The notes beneath the pieces are model-generated. The model made no database searches, was not told where the DNA came from, and saw only the letters and a list, made by a program, of their open reading frames with translations. The position numbers and the translations under genes are program-made. From Trichomonas vaginalis G3 (taxonomy: Eukaryota > Parabasalia > Trichomonadida > Trichomonadidae): 64,000 nucleotides of DNA. Positions within the stretch are counted from its first letter, which is position 1. Every line of letters starts with the position of its first letter. The stretch spans positions 1 to 64,000 of the forward strand of contig NW_026529249.1 in assembly GCF_026262505.1 (NCBI RefSeq), given 5' to 3'. Shown in pieces: positions 50,648-59,444 of the stretch.

Positions 50648-51975
50648 GTTTTTTGACCTCCTGTATGAGTCCATACTTTCACATATGGCATAATAGAACT
50701 TTGCATTTCAGGGTTAATGGTTGTTGTGAAGTTGTTGTTAAAGTTCATAGCATCTAATGTCAAGTTGTATGACCTCATATCCTCAACTGTAGAATATTCT
50801 TCTCTTGGATAATATTTGCCATCTATGTTTATATGATATTTAATACCAGGGTTGTAGAAACAAGAATAGTCATTTATAGTTCGTCTGAACAGTACAAACA
50901 TAGTATCTGCATGTTTCATTGCAGTTGTTAAAGCAATATCTGTTCTTGCACCTGGGTCAGCACTTTGGTTTCCAACTTCACCTGCAAAGTCTTTGACAGA
51001 TATTTGGTGTATAGGGAACATAAGTGGAACTGCAATATATTTGGCAGCTAAAGCATTTGAAATATCTGGGTCCAACATATAGACTGCAAGTCTGCTTTCT
51101 ATTCTCTTGCATTCAAACTTTTTCGCATGTGAACTTAACTGGGTCCCAAGCAGTTCCAGCAGCATTGAAATAATAGTTTACTTCATTGTTGAAGTTTGAG
51201 AAACCAAAGTCTAAGTCAACTTTGTCTTTGCAAAATTCGGCGAATGACGTTTGATTTGTTCCCTTTACGTCTGTAATAGTGAATGGGTCTTGTGTTGGTG
51301 CATGACTAAGTTATTTTTGCTTGGAGTAAGTTCAATAGAAATTTTTCCTGCCAGTTTGGCAAGTATCTTAAAAACCTGAAGATGAGGAAAGATGACAAAG
51401 GAACTCTAAGTTTCAGTTTTACTTTAGTGGCAGCAGTTCCATCTGAACCAGAAAGGTTAACATAAACTCCTGGAACGTTAGGGTCAAGTCTTCTTATTTT
51501 CTCAATATTTGCATACTGGTCTGTTTGTTCTCTCGCTTGTGGTTGTACTGAGTTTCTCAAAGCGAACCATTCATAGTTTGCCCATGTTACTGTTTGAAAC
51601 TAAGTCAGAGTTAGAATATATCTTATATCCCATGAAAACTTCTGGAGCATATTGGTATCCGACATAGAAAATTCCATTGCAACCTTTCTTGTCAGACAAC
51701 TTGGCAGAAGGTTTTATTTCAATGTCTTGTTCCACGTATAAGAATGAGTTGTCAATAGAAATAATGTGAAACCTGTCGCAAGCAATATCTACTGTTGTTG
51801 AAGAACCTTCTCCAAACTCACCTACGTTTCCATAAGAAACAGCAGTTGTATATTCGTAAGTTCCAGGAACTATTTCTGACCTTCTAATGGCATTGTCGCA
51901 TTCGTTATACCATTCGGAAACATTTCCGTTCATGGCATCCAAAACTGTTGGCGTTATATTCTGAGCGGCGTACAT
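50370..51975 (-). pseudogene. major capsid protein, jelly-roll type (copy B, broken)
   Basis: Same protein as 17841-19446: MYAAQNITPTVLDAMNGN start, IDNSFLYVEQDIEIKP, FLIFRFLRYLPNW, and a second half with FPIHQISVKDFAGEV and YNPGIKYHINIDGKYY. Two-part beta-rich layout suits a double jelly roll. Broken, several breaks. Confidence 0.7.
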
Positions 51976-52014
51976 TTCATATGGGTAAAAATATAGAATA
52001 GTTGGATTTATATG

Positions 52015-55000
52015 TCATAATTGTTTCGGACCAAGCTTTACTTTCTTCCTGACTGAGTTTTTAACTCTTCTTTTTCCTTCATTGCCACTACTTTCACTAG
52101 ATGAAGTTACTTCTTCACTACTTTCACTTTGTTCTACTCTTCTCTTCTTCTTTGGTGTCGTTTTTGGTAACTTGCCCTCTGCTTCAAGTTGTTGCATCTT
52201 TGCCTCATGTTCACCTAGTATGTTGTAAATTTCCCATGTCCTTTTTGCCTTTGGGCTCTGGTCGCCCATCTCAGGTAACCTATATCCTAGAAAGAGTTTG
52301 TCATAGTTTGTATTTGAGTCTTCGCGTATTGTTTGCATGACTCTTTCCTGAGTTTCCGGTTCAAGCTCTTCAAACAGAGCTTGTCCATATGGAATAAGCT
52401 CGTTTCCAAATATATGTTTTTGTAGCCATTCTGGTTTTCTTTCCATGTTACCAATAATATCTTTTGTGAATGGGAAAGCTTTTACCCAATGTTTCAGTCT
52501 TGCGTCATTTATTTCTGTAGTTGGTTTTATTTTGTCAAGGAACATGTTTTTCAATACTAACATTTCATTTGGTACTGTCCATTTGAGTTTTCTTAAATAT
52601 TCATCCCTTCTCGGTTCATTGTCTGCAAAGTAAGTTTTTATGACATTTTGTAAACTTTCGTTTGCAAGGTCATGTACAATAGGTTCTCTTCCTTCTATCT
52701 CCCTAACTTTCTTTCTAAACTCTTCACCAAATATACCATCTCTATGGTTCTGTGTAGTTCTTTGAGATAAATGTTTTAGAACGTCAGGTGTTATATTTCC
52801 ATCAGCCATGTTCATTTCATACTGGTCCAAAATATCTGCATGTTTCATATCTTTCAATGGCATTAAAGCCGCGCTGAAAATACCAGCTATATCTGGTTCA
52901 CCATTCACTTCCATTGCGTCTACAACTTCTTGGAATTGTGGTTGTAAGTTTATGAACCACCTATCCGGATTAGCTTTATGACCCCATCTCATTGTAGTTC
53001 CATAGTCTGCAGAAACAAAAGTAGGTTTGTTTCCATATTGGTTAGGTTCTGAATGAACTTTAAACAATGTTTCATTTCTATATGTTTTGGTGAAATTTAA
53101 CCTTTTATTTTCACCGAGTTCAGCCAAAGATTGAACGTTATATGGTCGTAAGTAAAAAGGATTGTTGTATTTGCGTACACTTTCTTTCAGTTCTTCCATT
53201 CTATGCTGAATATTTTCATCTGATGTTGGAGTCTTTTGTATGTCGGCGAACATTTTTCGATATTCTTCTACTATGTCAGCTGAATTTTTCTTAGACTCTT
53301 GGAAAGATTCCATATTCTCCGCATACTCTTGTTGAGGGTCAAGATTTTTCGGCTGTTCCAAATCTTCATCTAGTTCTGTGAAGTTAGTTTCCAAAGGAGG
53401 GACTTGTTCGTTTCCTTCAGGCTCTTCTAGCTGTTGTTGCTGAACTATTTCTTCCATGTCTGGTTGTATCTGAACTTCTTCCTGTGGAGTTTCTTGTACC
53501 TCATCTGCTGGCATTTCATATATTCCGAGACCGTTTTTAAAAAGTTCCCTATCTAAGTCATCCGGACTCATAAACCTTTCTTTTTTCGTTCCGTCTCTAT
53601 TTTTTACGCGTTTCATGAAGAGAGTTGAATTATTATTTAGCTCTGACACCAAATATCTCGGAGTAAATTCATCCATGTCATTTGGATGATATGCTATTAA
53701 ATCATATCCCTTAGCGAGCTTGTATTTTCCAGGTTTGAAATTATATCCCATTTGGTGCTGAGCCATAAAGCTAAATAGGTTCGGGTCAGTATTTCCTTCC
53801 TTGAACTTTCTAATAGCTTCTTTATATCTGTCACTAAAGTCAAGAGTATCTGGGTAACCATACTCTTCCTTAAGCATTTTTAAGAATTCTTGGTTTCCTT
53901 GTTCTCTACTTCTTTTATGTCCTTGCTCTGTTTGTGCTGGTTGTTGTGCTGGTTGTGGAGGTGGTTGTTGTGCAGTGTTTTGAACTGTTGGTTGTGGTGC
54001 TGGATTTTGAACTGTTGGTTGTTGTGTTGGTTTTGGTGCAGTGTTTTGAACTGTTGGTTTTGGTGCATGCCTGTGTCTGTGTCCATGTGACGATGTAAAT
54101 GTTTTAGGTAGTCCTGGTGCAGGTGCTTCTCTTGGAGGGTTTGGTGGTATATAAGTTCCACCAGCTGGCACATATGTTCCATCTGCAGCATAATGTCCTA
54201 CCTGACTTTTCGTTTTTAAGAAAGCATTTACTAGGTCTGTTTTGGTCTGTTGTAACTCTTTTTCTTGACTTTCCACAACAGTTGCTCTAACGGCGTCATA
54301 GGCACTTTGAACTGCCTGTCTCGTTGCTGCATCTGTTATTTTCGTCATATTTTGTGCTACTTCTTTTAACTCTTTGTCGAAACCTTCAGACTTCAGTTTC
54401 TTTCCAGATGAGAAGTCGTTCACTAGTTTCACCTTACTATGAAGAGCTTCGAAGGCGTTCTTAAAGTCAGCATTCATTAAAGCTTCATTTGAACTGTCTT
54501 CATCCGCTTGTATTTTTGTCCTTATTGACCCTATAAGTTGGGCTGCTTTAGCGTTGGCTTGGGCATCTAACCAGTCATTATTAGCTTTTATATATTCTGC
54601 GCTTTTCATTGCCTTTTGCATGGCTGCGTCGTTATTTTTACTTTCTTGTGCTAAGTTTTCATACTGTACGGTTTGGTTTTGCAACTGTAAAAGTTTTTCT
54701 GCCTTTACATTTGCTTCAACTTCTTTTTTATACTCATCGCTATCCATATATGTCTTCAGGGCTTTTTGTTTTATTTCTTCATCTTTCAGTACTTTATATT
54801 GAGTAGTATGGTTTTTCAAATTTATAACATCTTGTTCCATTTTTGCTACTTCTGCTGCTTTTTCTGACACTTTTTTCGCATATTCCTCTGTACTTAGTTC
54901 TTTCAGTTGTTCTTCTTTCTTCTTTTTCTCTACGTTTAACTCATTGAGTTTCTTTGTGTGTCTGTCATATTCTAGTTTCTTTTCGTTTTCACTTATTTGT

Positions 55001-55323
55001 TTCTGTATGTCTATGTTTGACTTTTTGACATCTGTTATTTGATTTTTGAGTGAACTCAAATTCATTTGACTTTGAGGGTTATAAGCTGTTCCGTCTGCAG
55101 CTCCACCATAGCCTGCCATTTTCGCTAAAAGTGCCGCTCTTAAACCTCCACTCTGTGCACCAATAACTCGGTTTAAAAGCATAGGGTTGCTTGACATTTG
55201 TTGCAACATAGTGGGGTCATTCATCATTTGTTGTTGCAACTGTTGTTGTGGTGTCAGTTTTACTATTGGATGTTTCAATGCTCCCTTCCTCTTACGTATA
55301 TTCTTACGTAGCTTACGTGGCAT
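52015..55323 (-). CDS. large coiled-coil protein, 1102 aa (copy B)
   Basis: Looks whole. In order: basic N-terminus MPRKLRKNIRKRKGALK; Gln/Met-rich segment (QQQLQQQMMND); Gly/Ala stretch; long coiled coil (about 85-215); helical region to ~390; His-rich patch HGHRHRHAPKP; PTVQN repeats (about 425-475); a conserved domain beginning EYGYPDTLDFSDRY; acidic Gln/Glu linker; a C-terminal domain (NMFLDKIKPTTEINDARLKH, KRTWEIYNILGEHE); and a Ser/Glu then Lys tail. No family recognised. Its size and position next to capsid genes suggest an internal virion or scaffold protein. Confidence 0.7.
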   Translation of the reverse strand: MPRKLRKNIRKRKGALKHPIVKLTPQQQLQQQMMNDPTMLQQMSSNPMLLNRVIGAQSGGLRAALLAKMAGYGGAADGTAYNPQSQMNLSSLKNQITDVKKSNIDIQKQISENEKKLEYDRHTKKLNELNVEKKKKEEQLKELSTEEYAKKVSEKAAEVAKMEQDVINLKNHTTQYKVLKDEEIKQKALKTYMDSDEYKKEVEANVKAEKLLQLQNQTVQYENLAQESKNNDAAMQKAMKSAEYIKANNDWLDAQANAKAAQLIGSIRTKIQADEDSSNEALMNADFKNAFEALHSKVKLVNDFSSGKKLKSEGFDKELKEVAQNMTKITDAATRQAVQSAYDAVRATVVESQEKELQQTKTDLVNAFLKTKSQVGHYAADGTYVPAGGTYIPPNPPREAPAPGLPKTFTSSHGHRHRHAPKPTVQNTAPKPTQQPTVQNPAPQPTVQNTAQQPPPQPAQQPAQTEQGHKRSREQGNQEFLKMLKEEYGYPDTLDFSDRYKEAIRKFKEGNTDPNLFSFMAQHQMGYNFKPGKYKLAKGYDLIAYHPNDMDEFTPRYLVSELNNNSTLFMKRVKNRDGTKKERFMSPDDLDRELFKNGLGIYEMPADEVQETPQEEVQIQPDMEEIVQQQQLEEPEGNEQVPPLETNFTELDEDLEQPKNLDPQQEYAENMESFQESKKNSADIVEEYRKMFADIQKTPTSDENIQHRMEELKESVRKYNNPFYLRPYNVQSLAELGENKRLNFTKTYRNETLFKVHSEPNQYGNKPTFVSADYGTTMRWGHKANPDRWFINLQPQFQEVVDAMEVNGEPDIAGIFSAALMPLKDMKHADILDQYEMNMADGNITPDVLKHLSQRTTQNHRDGIFGEEFRKKVREIEGREPIVHDLANESLQNVIKTYFADNEPRRDEYLRKLKWTVPNEMLVLKNMFLDKIKPTTEINDARLKHWVKAFPFTKDIIGNMERKPEWLQKHIFGNELIPYGQALFEELEPETQERVMQTIREDSNTNYDKLFLGYRLPEMGDQSPKAKRTWEIYNILGEHEAKMQQLEAEGKLPKTTPKKKRRVEQSESSEEVTSSSESSGNEGKRRVKNSVRKKVKLGPKQL

Positions 55324-55590
55324 TTTAAGTGAAGTTAAAAAGCGGTTTTTGACAGATGTTTATATGACACTTTTTGTTCAGCACAAAAAACTACTCGGTC
55401 AAAGTGTTGTCGGTTTTGTAAAATAACCATCCTATCTCATTCTATAAGGGGGAAAGTCTTCTCAAAGTATACTTCCTTGGAACGCCTGTAACTTTTCCTG
55501 TAGCGACGATAGACCCTTACTTGTCCGGACAAAGTTATACTAAACATCTTCAGGGCTAGAGGGCACGAAGTGCCTGGAGGCCCCACTACC
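55324..55590. repeat. right end of Maverick B
   Basis: Leader of the large coiled-coil gene, shared with copy A, followed by the inverted terminal unit (TACTAAACATCTTCAGGGCT, GGCACGAAGTGCC hairpin, GGCCCCACTACC) and a T run. Mirror of 31501 on. Confidence 0.75.
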
Positions 55591-55728
55591 TTTTTTTTTT
55601 TTTTATTTGAGTATCGGCACCATGCATAAAACATATATTTATAGTTTTTTTGGAGTTTTATGATTTTAAATATATTCAAATTTGGCAATCCAATAGATTT
55701 TTAAAAAATAGGTAAATAAAAATAGATT

Positions 55729-56461
55729 TGTTCCATATTAAGTTCTGTCAAAATGTAAGCTATTCAATTCTATCGTCGGGGGAAGTATCACAAATCTATC
55801 AATTTTTTTGTAAAAGTATACAAAAACATATGGTGTTCAATTAGTTTATAATAATATAAAGATTAAGATTATCCAAAATAAGAAAAACTAGGTTTTGAGA
55901 ACACTTTTGAGATGATAATCAAAATATTTTGATTGAAAAATAATATATTATTTATCAGATATAGAATGGATTTTTTCAAATTTAAAAATTCTGAAAAATA
56001 AACAGTTTTGTAAAGTAAAAAAAATGAACGAAAACTCGAGACCTCGTATTCCAAATGAATGGGTAAGATATATGTATGAAAAACTTGAAAGTGGTGAGTA
56101 AGGATGTCAATTTGGAAGAAAAGTGAGAAAATTTTGATTGTGAACTCATCTCTAATATTTTGGCTCCTTAATATATTTGAATCATGATCTTTGAGAAGAG
56201 TTCTCAAAAGTATTCACAAAAGCTATTTTTCCTTGAAATTTAAAAATCCTGTTTATCATATATTACCGAATTCAATTCCCTACATATTTCAAAATATTCT
56301 ATGAACATTTCAATTTTTGAAAAAAACATATTTTTTCCAAATATATTTATTATCATATTTCTAATAATATTTCCTAAAGCGTCACTTTTTACTTCCTCGA
56401 CGATTATTTCCCTCTCAAAAAATTCAATAGCTTACATTTTGACAGAACTTAATATGAAACA
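55729..56461. mobile_element. small TIR transposon, 4-bp TSD (relative of 21375-23392)
   Basis: Inverted ends begin TGTTCCATATTAAGTTCTGT (left) and TGTTTCATATTAAGTTCTGT (right, inverted) and stay similar for over 40 bp. Target duplication GATT at 55725-55728 and 56462-56465. The subterminal ATCGTCG(G/A)GG(G)AAGTA motif is present at both ends, and the AT-rich interior (GGTTTTGAGAACACTTTTGA and following) matches the left interior of 21375-23392. No hairpin array. A 25-codon frame at 56024-56101 (MNENSRPRIPNEWVRYMYEK) may be a relic of a transposase start. Inserted in the mariner-like element. Confidence 0.8.
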
Positions 56462-56546
56462 GATTACATATGCAGCAGATTTAGAACATGAAACAAATCT
56501 TATAGTGACCCAAAAAAAAATTCATGATCCAAAAAAGAAAAAAATT

Positions 56547-56615
56547 GGCTAAATGGGAATCAAACCTTGGCATAATGAATCATTATGTCGGATGTTTCCA
56601 CTACACTACACCGGC
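56547..56615 (-). pseudogene. tRNA-like sequence with pol III boxes
   Basis: On the minus strand the sequence starts GCCGGTGTAGTGTAGTGG, matching a tRNA A box, and later reads AAGGTTTGATTCCC, close to a B box, at normal spacing. A T run follows at the 3' end. But the acceptor ends do not pair and the anticodon arm is a perfect CATAATG/CATTATG hairpin. So it is at best a degenerate tRNA or a tRNA-derived promoter. It lies in the mariner-like element. Confidence 0.35.
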
Positions 56616-56717
56616 AGGTCGAAAAATACCCTTGGTGGTTCTATTTAATAGCTACTCCCAACGATAGGCGGTGTCCCCAGCTTTAGAGAGGTGGTAAAAG
56701 TAAGGAAAATCTGGGTA

Positions 56718-57470
56718 AAATCAAACTGGAACAATTTATCCCAAACTTTAGTTAATATTGCAAATCAATATTTGCCATTTTTAGATGAAGAAAAGCAAAT
56801 ATATATATTTACTGAAATAACTGGCAATTATCAAAATTTTGAAATTTCAGTTGCAAACTTGTTACTTTTTTATGAAAACAATGAAGAAAAATTAAGCAAC
56901 TGTTTTAATTTAACATTGTTCCAGCAAATTTATTCCAAAAATGGAATCGAGCAAATGATATTTTTTGCTGCAAATACAATTTGTTGCAATAACACTTCTA
57001 TCAATTTTTACAATCTCCTTGAAATTGAAGAAATGAATCCATTTGATTTTTTTTATTTCTCAATTCAATATAAAGAGATATTAAATTGCGATGATTTTCC
57101 AAAAGTTACAGAAGTAATCACAGGTTTAATCTCAGCTTCAAATATTAATGCTATTATGCGAATTTGCCAAAAAATTTTGGATAAAATTACATTTTATAAA
57201 TGTAATTATTGCCATATTACCTCAATATGGAATTTTATCACAAATGCAGCAATAATTCTTCCTGATGAAGATTTATTAATCAAATTATTAAAATTCATAG
57301 AAAAAACAGAAAAAGCAACAGATGAATTATTCGAACCGGAGAATGATTTGGGTTTCTATGAATATTTAAATTCGATTTTCTCAGATATTACATCTGCGAG
57401 AAATAAGCAATTTCTCTTGGAATTTCTAAATACCCATGAAGATGACTTCACTTATGATCAAACATTGTGA
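56718..57470 (+). pseudogene. second MULE gene, 3' part (split by mariner)
   Basis: Continues in frame from V118 of the 5' part at 30228-30581 once the mariner-like element and one TA are set aside. Codes KSNWNNLSQTLVNIANQYLP ... FLLEFLNTHEDDF and ends at TGA (57468-57470). The open frame runs back into the mariner end, but those codons belong to the insertion. Leu/Ile/Asn-rich repeated helices (for example ISASNINAIMRICQKILDKI) suggest an alpha-helical repeat fold; a Cys cluster (YKCNYCHI) lies in the second half. No family recognised. Confidence 0.75.
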
Positions 57471-58119
57471 GGTCATTTTTGATCAACAAATTAATTGAAA
57501 TTCCGATCAAAAAAAATTCACAAATTGGATCAAAAAAATCGAATCTCAAGTTAAAAATAAAAAATTTCTACATTTTTATCAAATTTAGATTTTTTTTTCA
57601 AATCATGCGAATTGATTGAATAATTGCATATTTTATCCCATGCATCTAGAAGTATGTGTAATATTTTTGCTTTCATCAAGAAATTGTCGAATTTGATCTT
57701 AATTTTTTTTGAAAAATATACTTTTAGAAAAAGAAATAGTGATTGAATAGCTGCCCATGCTGTAAAAGGGTTATTTTTACAAGTAAAAAAATTGTTATTT
57801 TTCGAGCAAGTCGAGGCTTTTTTACCATCTTATTTTTGAAAAATTTACGAAAAATTATATCTGAAAAAACGCTTCATTTTGATATCTTACAATGATAAAA
57901 TACCAATGTTGCTGGGATATAATAGCTACACCTGGACATCTACTACATTAATGCGTATGACAGGTAAAGTTGATTTCAAAAGTATAGCCTGGAAAGATTA
58001 CAATAAATCAACGATAATTCAAAAAAATTTCTTATAAGTTAACATAATAAAAATTTAATTTTTATATTGCTTGTATTATACTTAAGTATATAATATATTT
58101 AAATCTTAGAATGAAAATT
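57471..58119. other. MULE right subterminal region
   Basis: AT-rich, no gene. Contains GATCAA motifs just after the gene (57481-57540) and runs of A/T; leads into the right terminal repeat. Confidence 0.5.
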
Positions 58120-58245
58120 CGGGACGCCCTAGCTATTCAATTTTCCCTTAGGACGCCCATAAACCTCTCAAAAATGTGATGTAAATATCACAATTTTGAG
58201 AAATTTACACTAGGACGCCTTAGGACGCCAACCCCCTTTTTTACC
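58120..58245 (-). repeat. right terminal inverted repeat of the MULE
   Basis: Inverted, it reads GGTAAAAAAGGGGGTTGGCG then TCCTAAGGCGTCCT, matching the left end, with an inner CTCAAAATTGTGATATTTAC / GTGATGTAAATATCACAATT inverted pair. The 9-bp duplication AAGATATAC follows at 58246-58254. Confidence 0.8.
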
Positions 58246-58254
58246 AAGATATAC

Positions 58255-59444
58255 ATATATGATTTAAAACAAAAGTATAATTTTTTTCGATATAGTTATT
58301 GCAATTTTACATTTCATGACTAATATATTAGTGGCAGGCCTAAAAACTATATAGGCTGAATTTTTTAAATTTGATCTGATTAGTAGTGTGTAATAACAGC
58401 AATTGTATGGAATGATGATGCAAAATAATTAATATTTTCGTTGCGAAGCAATAATTTTTTTTCTTGAGAAGTATGAAGAATTTTCAATATTAAATTGAAT
58501 CTAAACATTATCAAAATTCTGAATATTATTAGGAAATCCCCATATTGGATAATAAATTAGACTATCCTTTGCTGATTAATGAGATTGACCGATTAAACGC
58601 TATCTCTCAATTTTATTGAAATCAATTTAATTCAACCTTTCATAGTCTCTCAAAAATTCGTATTGAAATTGTCTAGATATGATCATAAAAATGTTTGCTT
58701 TTCAATTCATTCGAAATGATAGATTCAGATGTAATTCAATATGAATTAGTAACTATTTCTAGAATTTTGTTAAGGAGTTGTTGCTATTCAGACTGGTATT
58801 GGAATTAAAAATATATGATAACAACTTTGTGTAACATGTTTTATAGATAATATGAGTGGTTTTAGGACAATGTAATAATTGGGCAATCATCTTAGCAACT
58901 ATTATTAAAAAGAAATCACGATTCAAATCTTCTAAATTTGGAATACCTACTATGTTTAATTAATCAGCTAGCTATCTACAAATTAAAAATATCACCATCA
59001 AAAATTATCACATTACTATGATTGTGTCTTCACGATAGAAGAAATCGCGAAATAATGATTGTATTTGTGGTTAAATTATGAGAAATATATAATTATGAAT
59101 TGTGTGTGCAATGTATAAATCTTCCAAAGTCTCATATATTCAAAATTATTTGTTGGATGTCAAACTTTTATTGATGATGGAGCATAATGCGCAGAACATC
59201 TTTTCTCTCAAACTTGATCTTGCTATAGTCGAAAGTTTATTGACTGTGGGGTTATTTTGTTTTCATCTTACGAGATTTTTGTCATCCTTCTATCATCATT
59301 ATGTTGTAAGACGAGTTACGGAAAGTGAGGTGAACCGAAAAAGTGACACTTATTTGGTCGGATAAATTCCCTATATATTTACTTGTCAAAAAAAATCAGA
59401 CTTTTTTTGCTTTAAAAAATTTATAAGTTAATTATTGAGAACGA
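58255..59444. other. AT-rich host flank
   Basis: No supportable gene. Long AT-rich stretch with scattered stops. 59335-59350 (GAAAAAGTGACACTT) repeats a short motif also seen at 22151-22165 inside the hairpin transposon, so the edge of hairpin-related DNA may lie near here. Confidence 0.5.

Larger units (their letters stand above)
31501..55590 (+). mobile_element. Maverick/Polinton copy B (24.1 kb, broken)
   Basis: Complete end-to-end Maverick-class element bounded by inverted ends beginning GGTAGTGGGGC and a GGCACTTCGTGCC hairpin, flanked by an A run on the left and a T run on the right. Broken, roughly a dozen breaks; many parts (methyltransferase, fibre, integrase, ATPase, KilA-N genes, large coiled-coil gene) look whole. 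Inserted in the mariner-like element, so younger than it. Part order matches copy A. I could not settle the exact target duplication because of the A/T runs. Confidence 0.9.
30582..56715. mobile_element. mariner-like element with TA target duplication (nested host)
   Basis: Perfect 24-bp inverted ends begin CCCAGATTTTCCTTACTTTT (30582 on; inverted, ending 56715), each flanked by TA (30580-30581, 56716-56717). Setting aside Maverick B and the small TIR element, about 1.27 kb remain, close to the usual mariner length. I could not recognise a mariner transposase in the remainder: 30620-31000 has scattered short frames and small hairpins, and 31000-31480 is AT-rich. It is therefore a decayed or non-autonomous mariner-type element, identified by its ends only. 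Confidence 0.75.
26610..58245. mobile_element. MULE (Mutator-like) DNA transposon with nested insertions
   Basis: Ends carry related inverted sequences built on GGGTTGGCGTCCTAAGGCGT (left 26621 on; right, inverted, ending 58245) with further GGCGTCCT repeats and inner TTTTTGAGA(A/G)(A/G)TTTA arms. The 9-bp duplication AAGATATAC flanks it at 26601-26609 and 58246-58254, the size expected for Mutator-like elements. Without later insertions it would be about 5.5 kb, with a transposase (27474-29726) and a divergent second gene. Its second gene was hit by a mariner-like element, which was then hit by Maverick B. Confidence 0.85.

Noticed and set aside
59102-59365. 87-codon frame in AT-rich flank
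   Set aside because: Starts with a non-ATG codon, has no promoter-like motif and low-complexity composition; likely chance.
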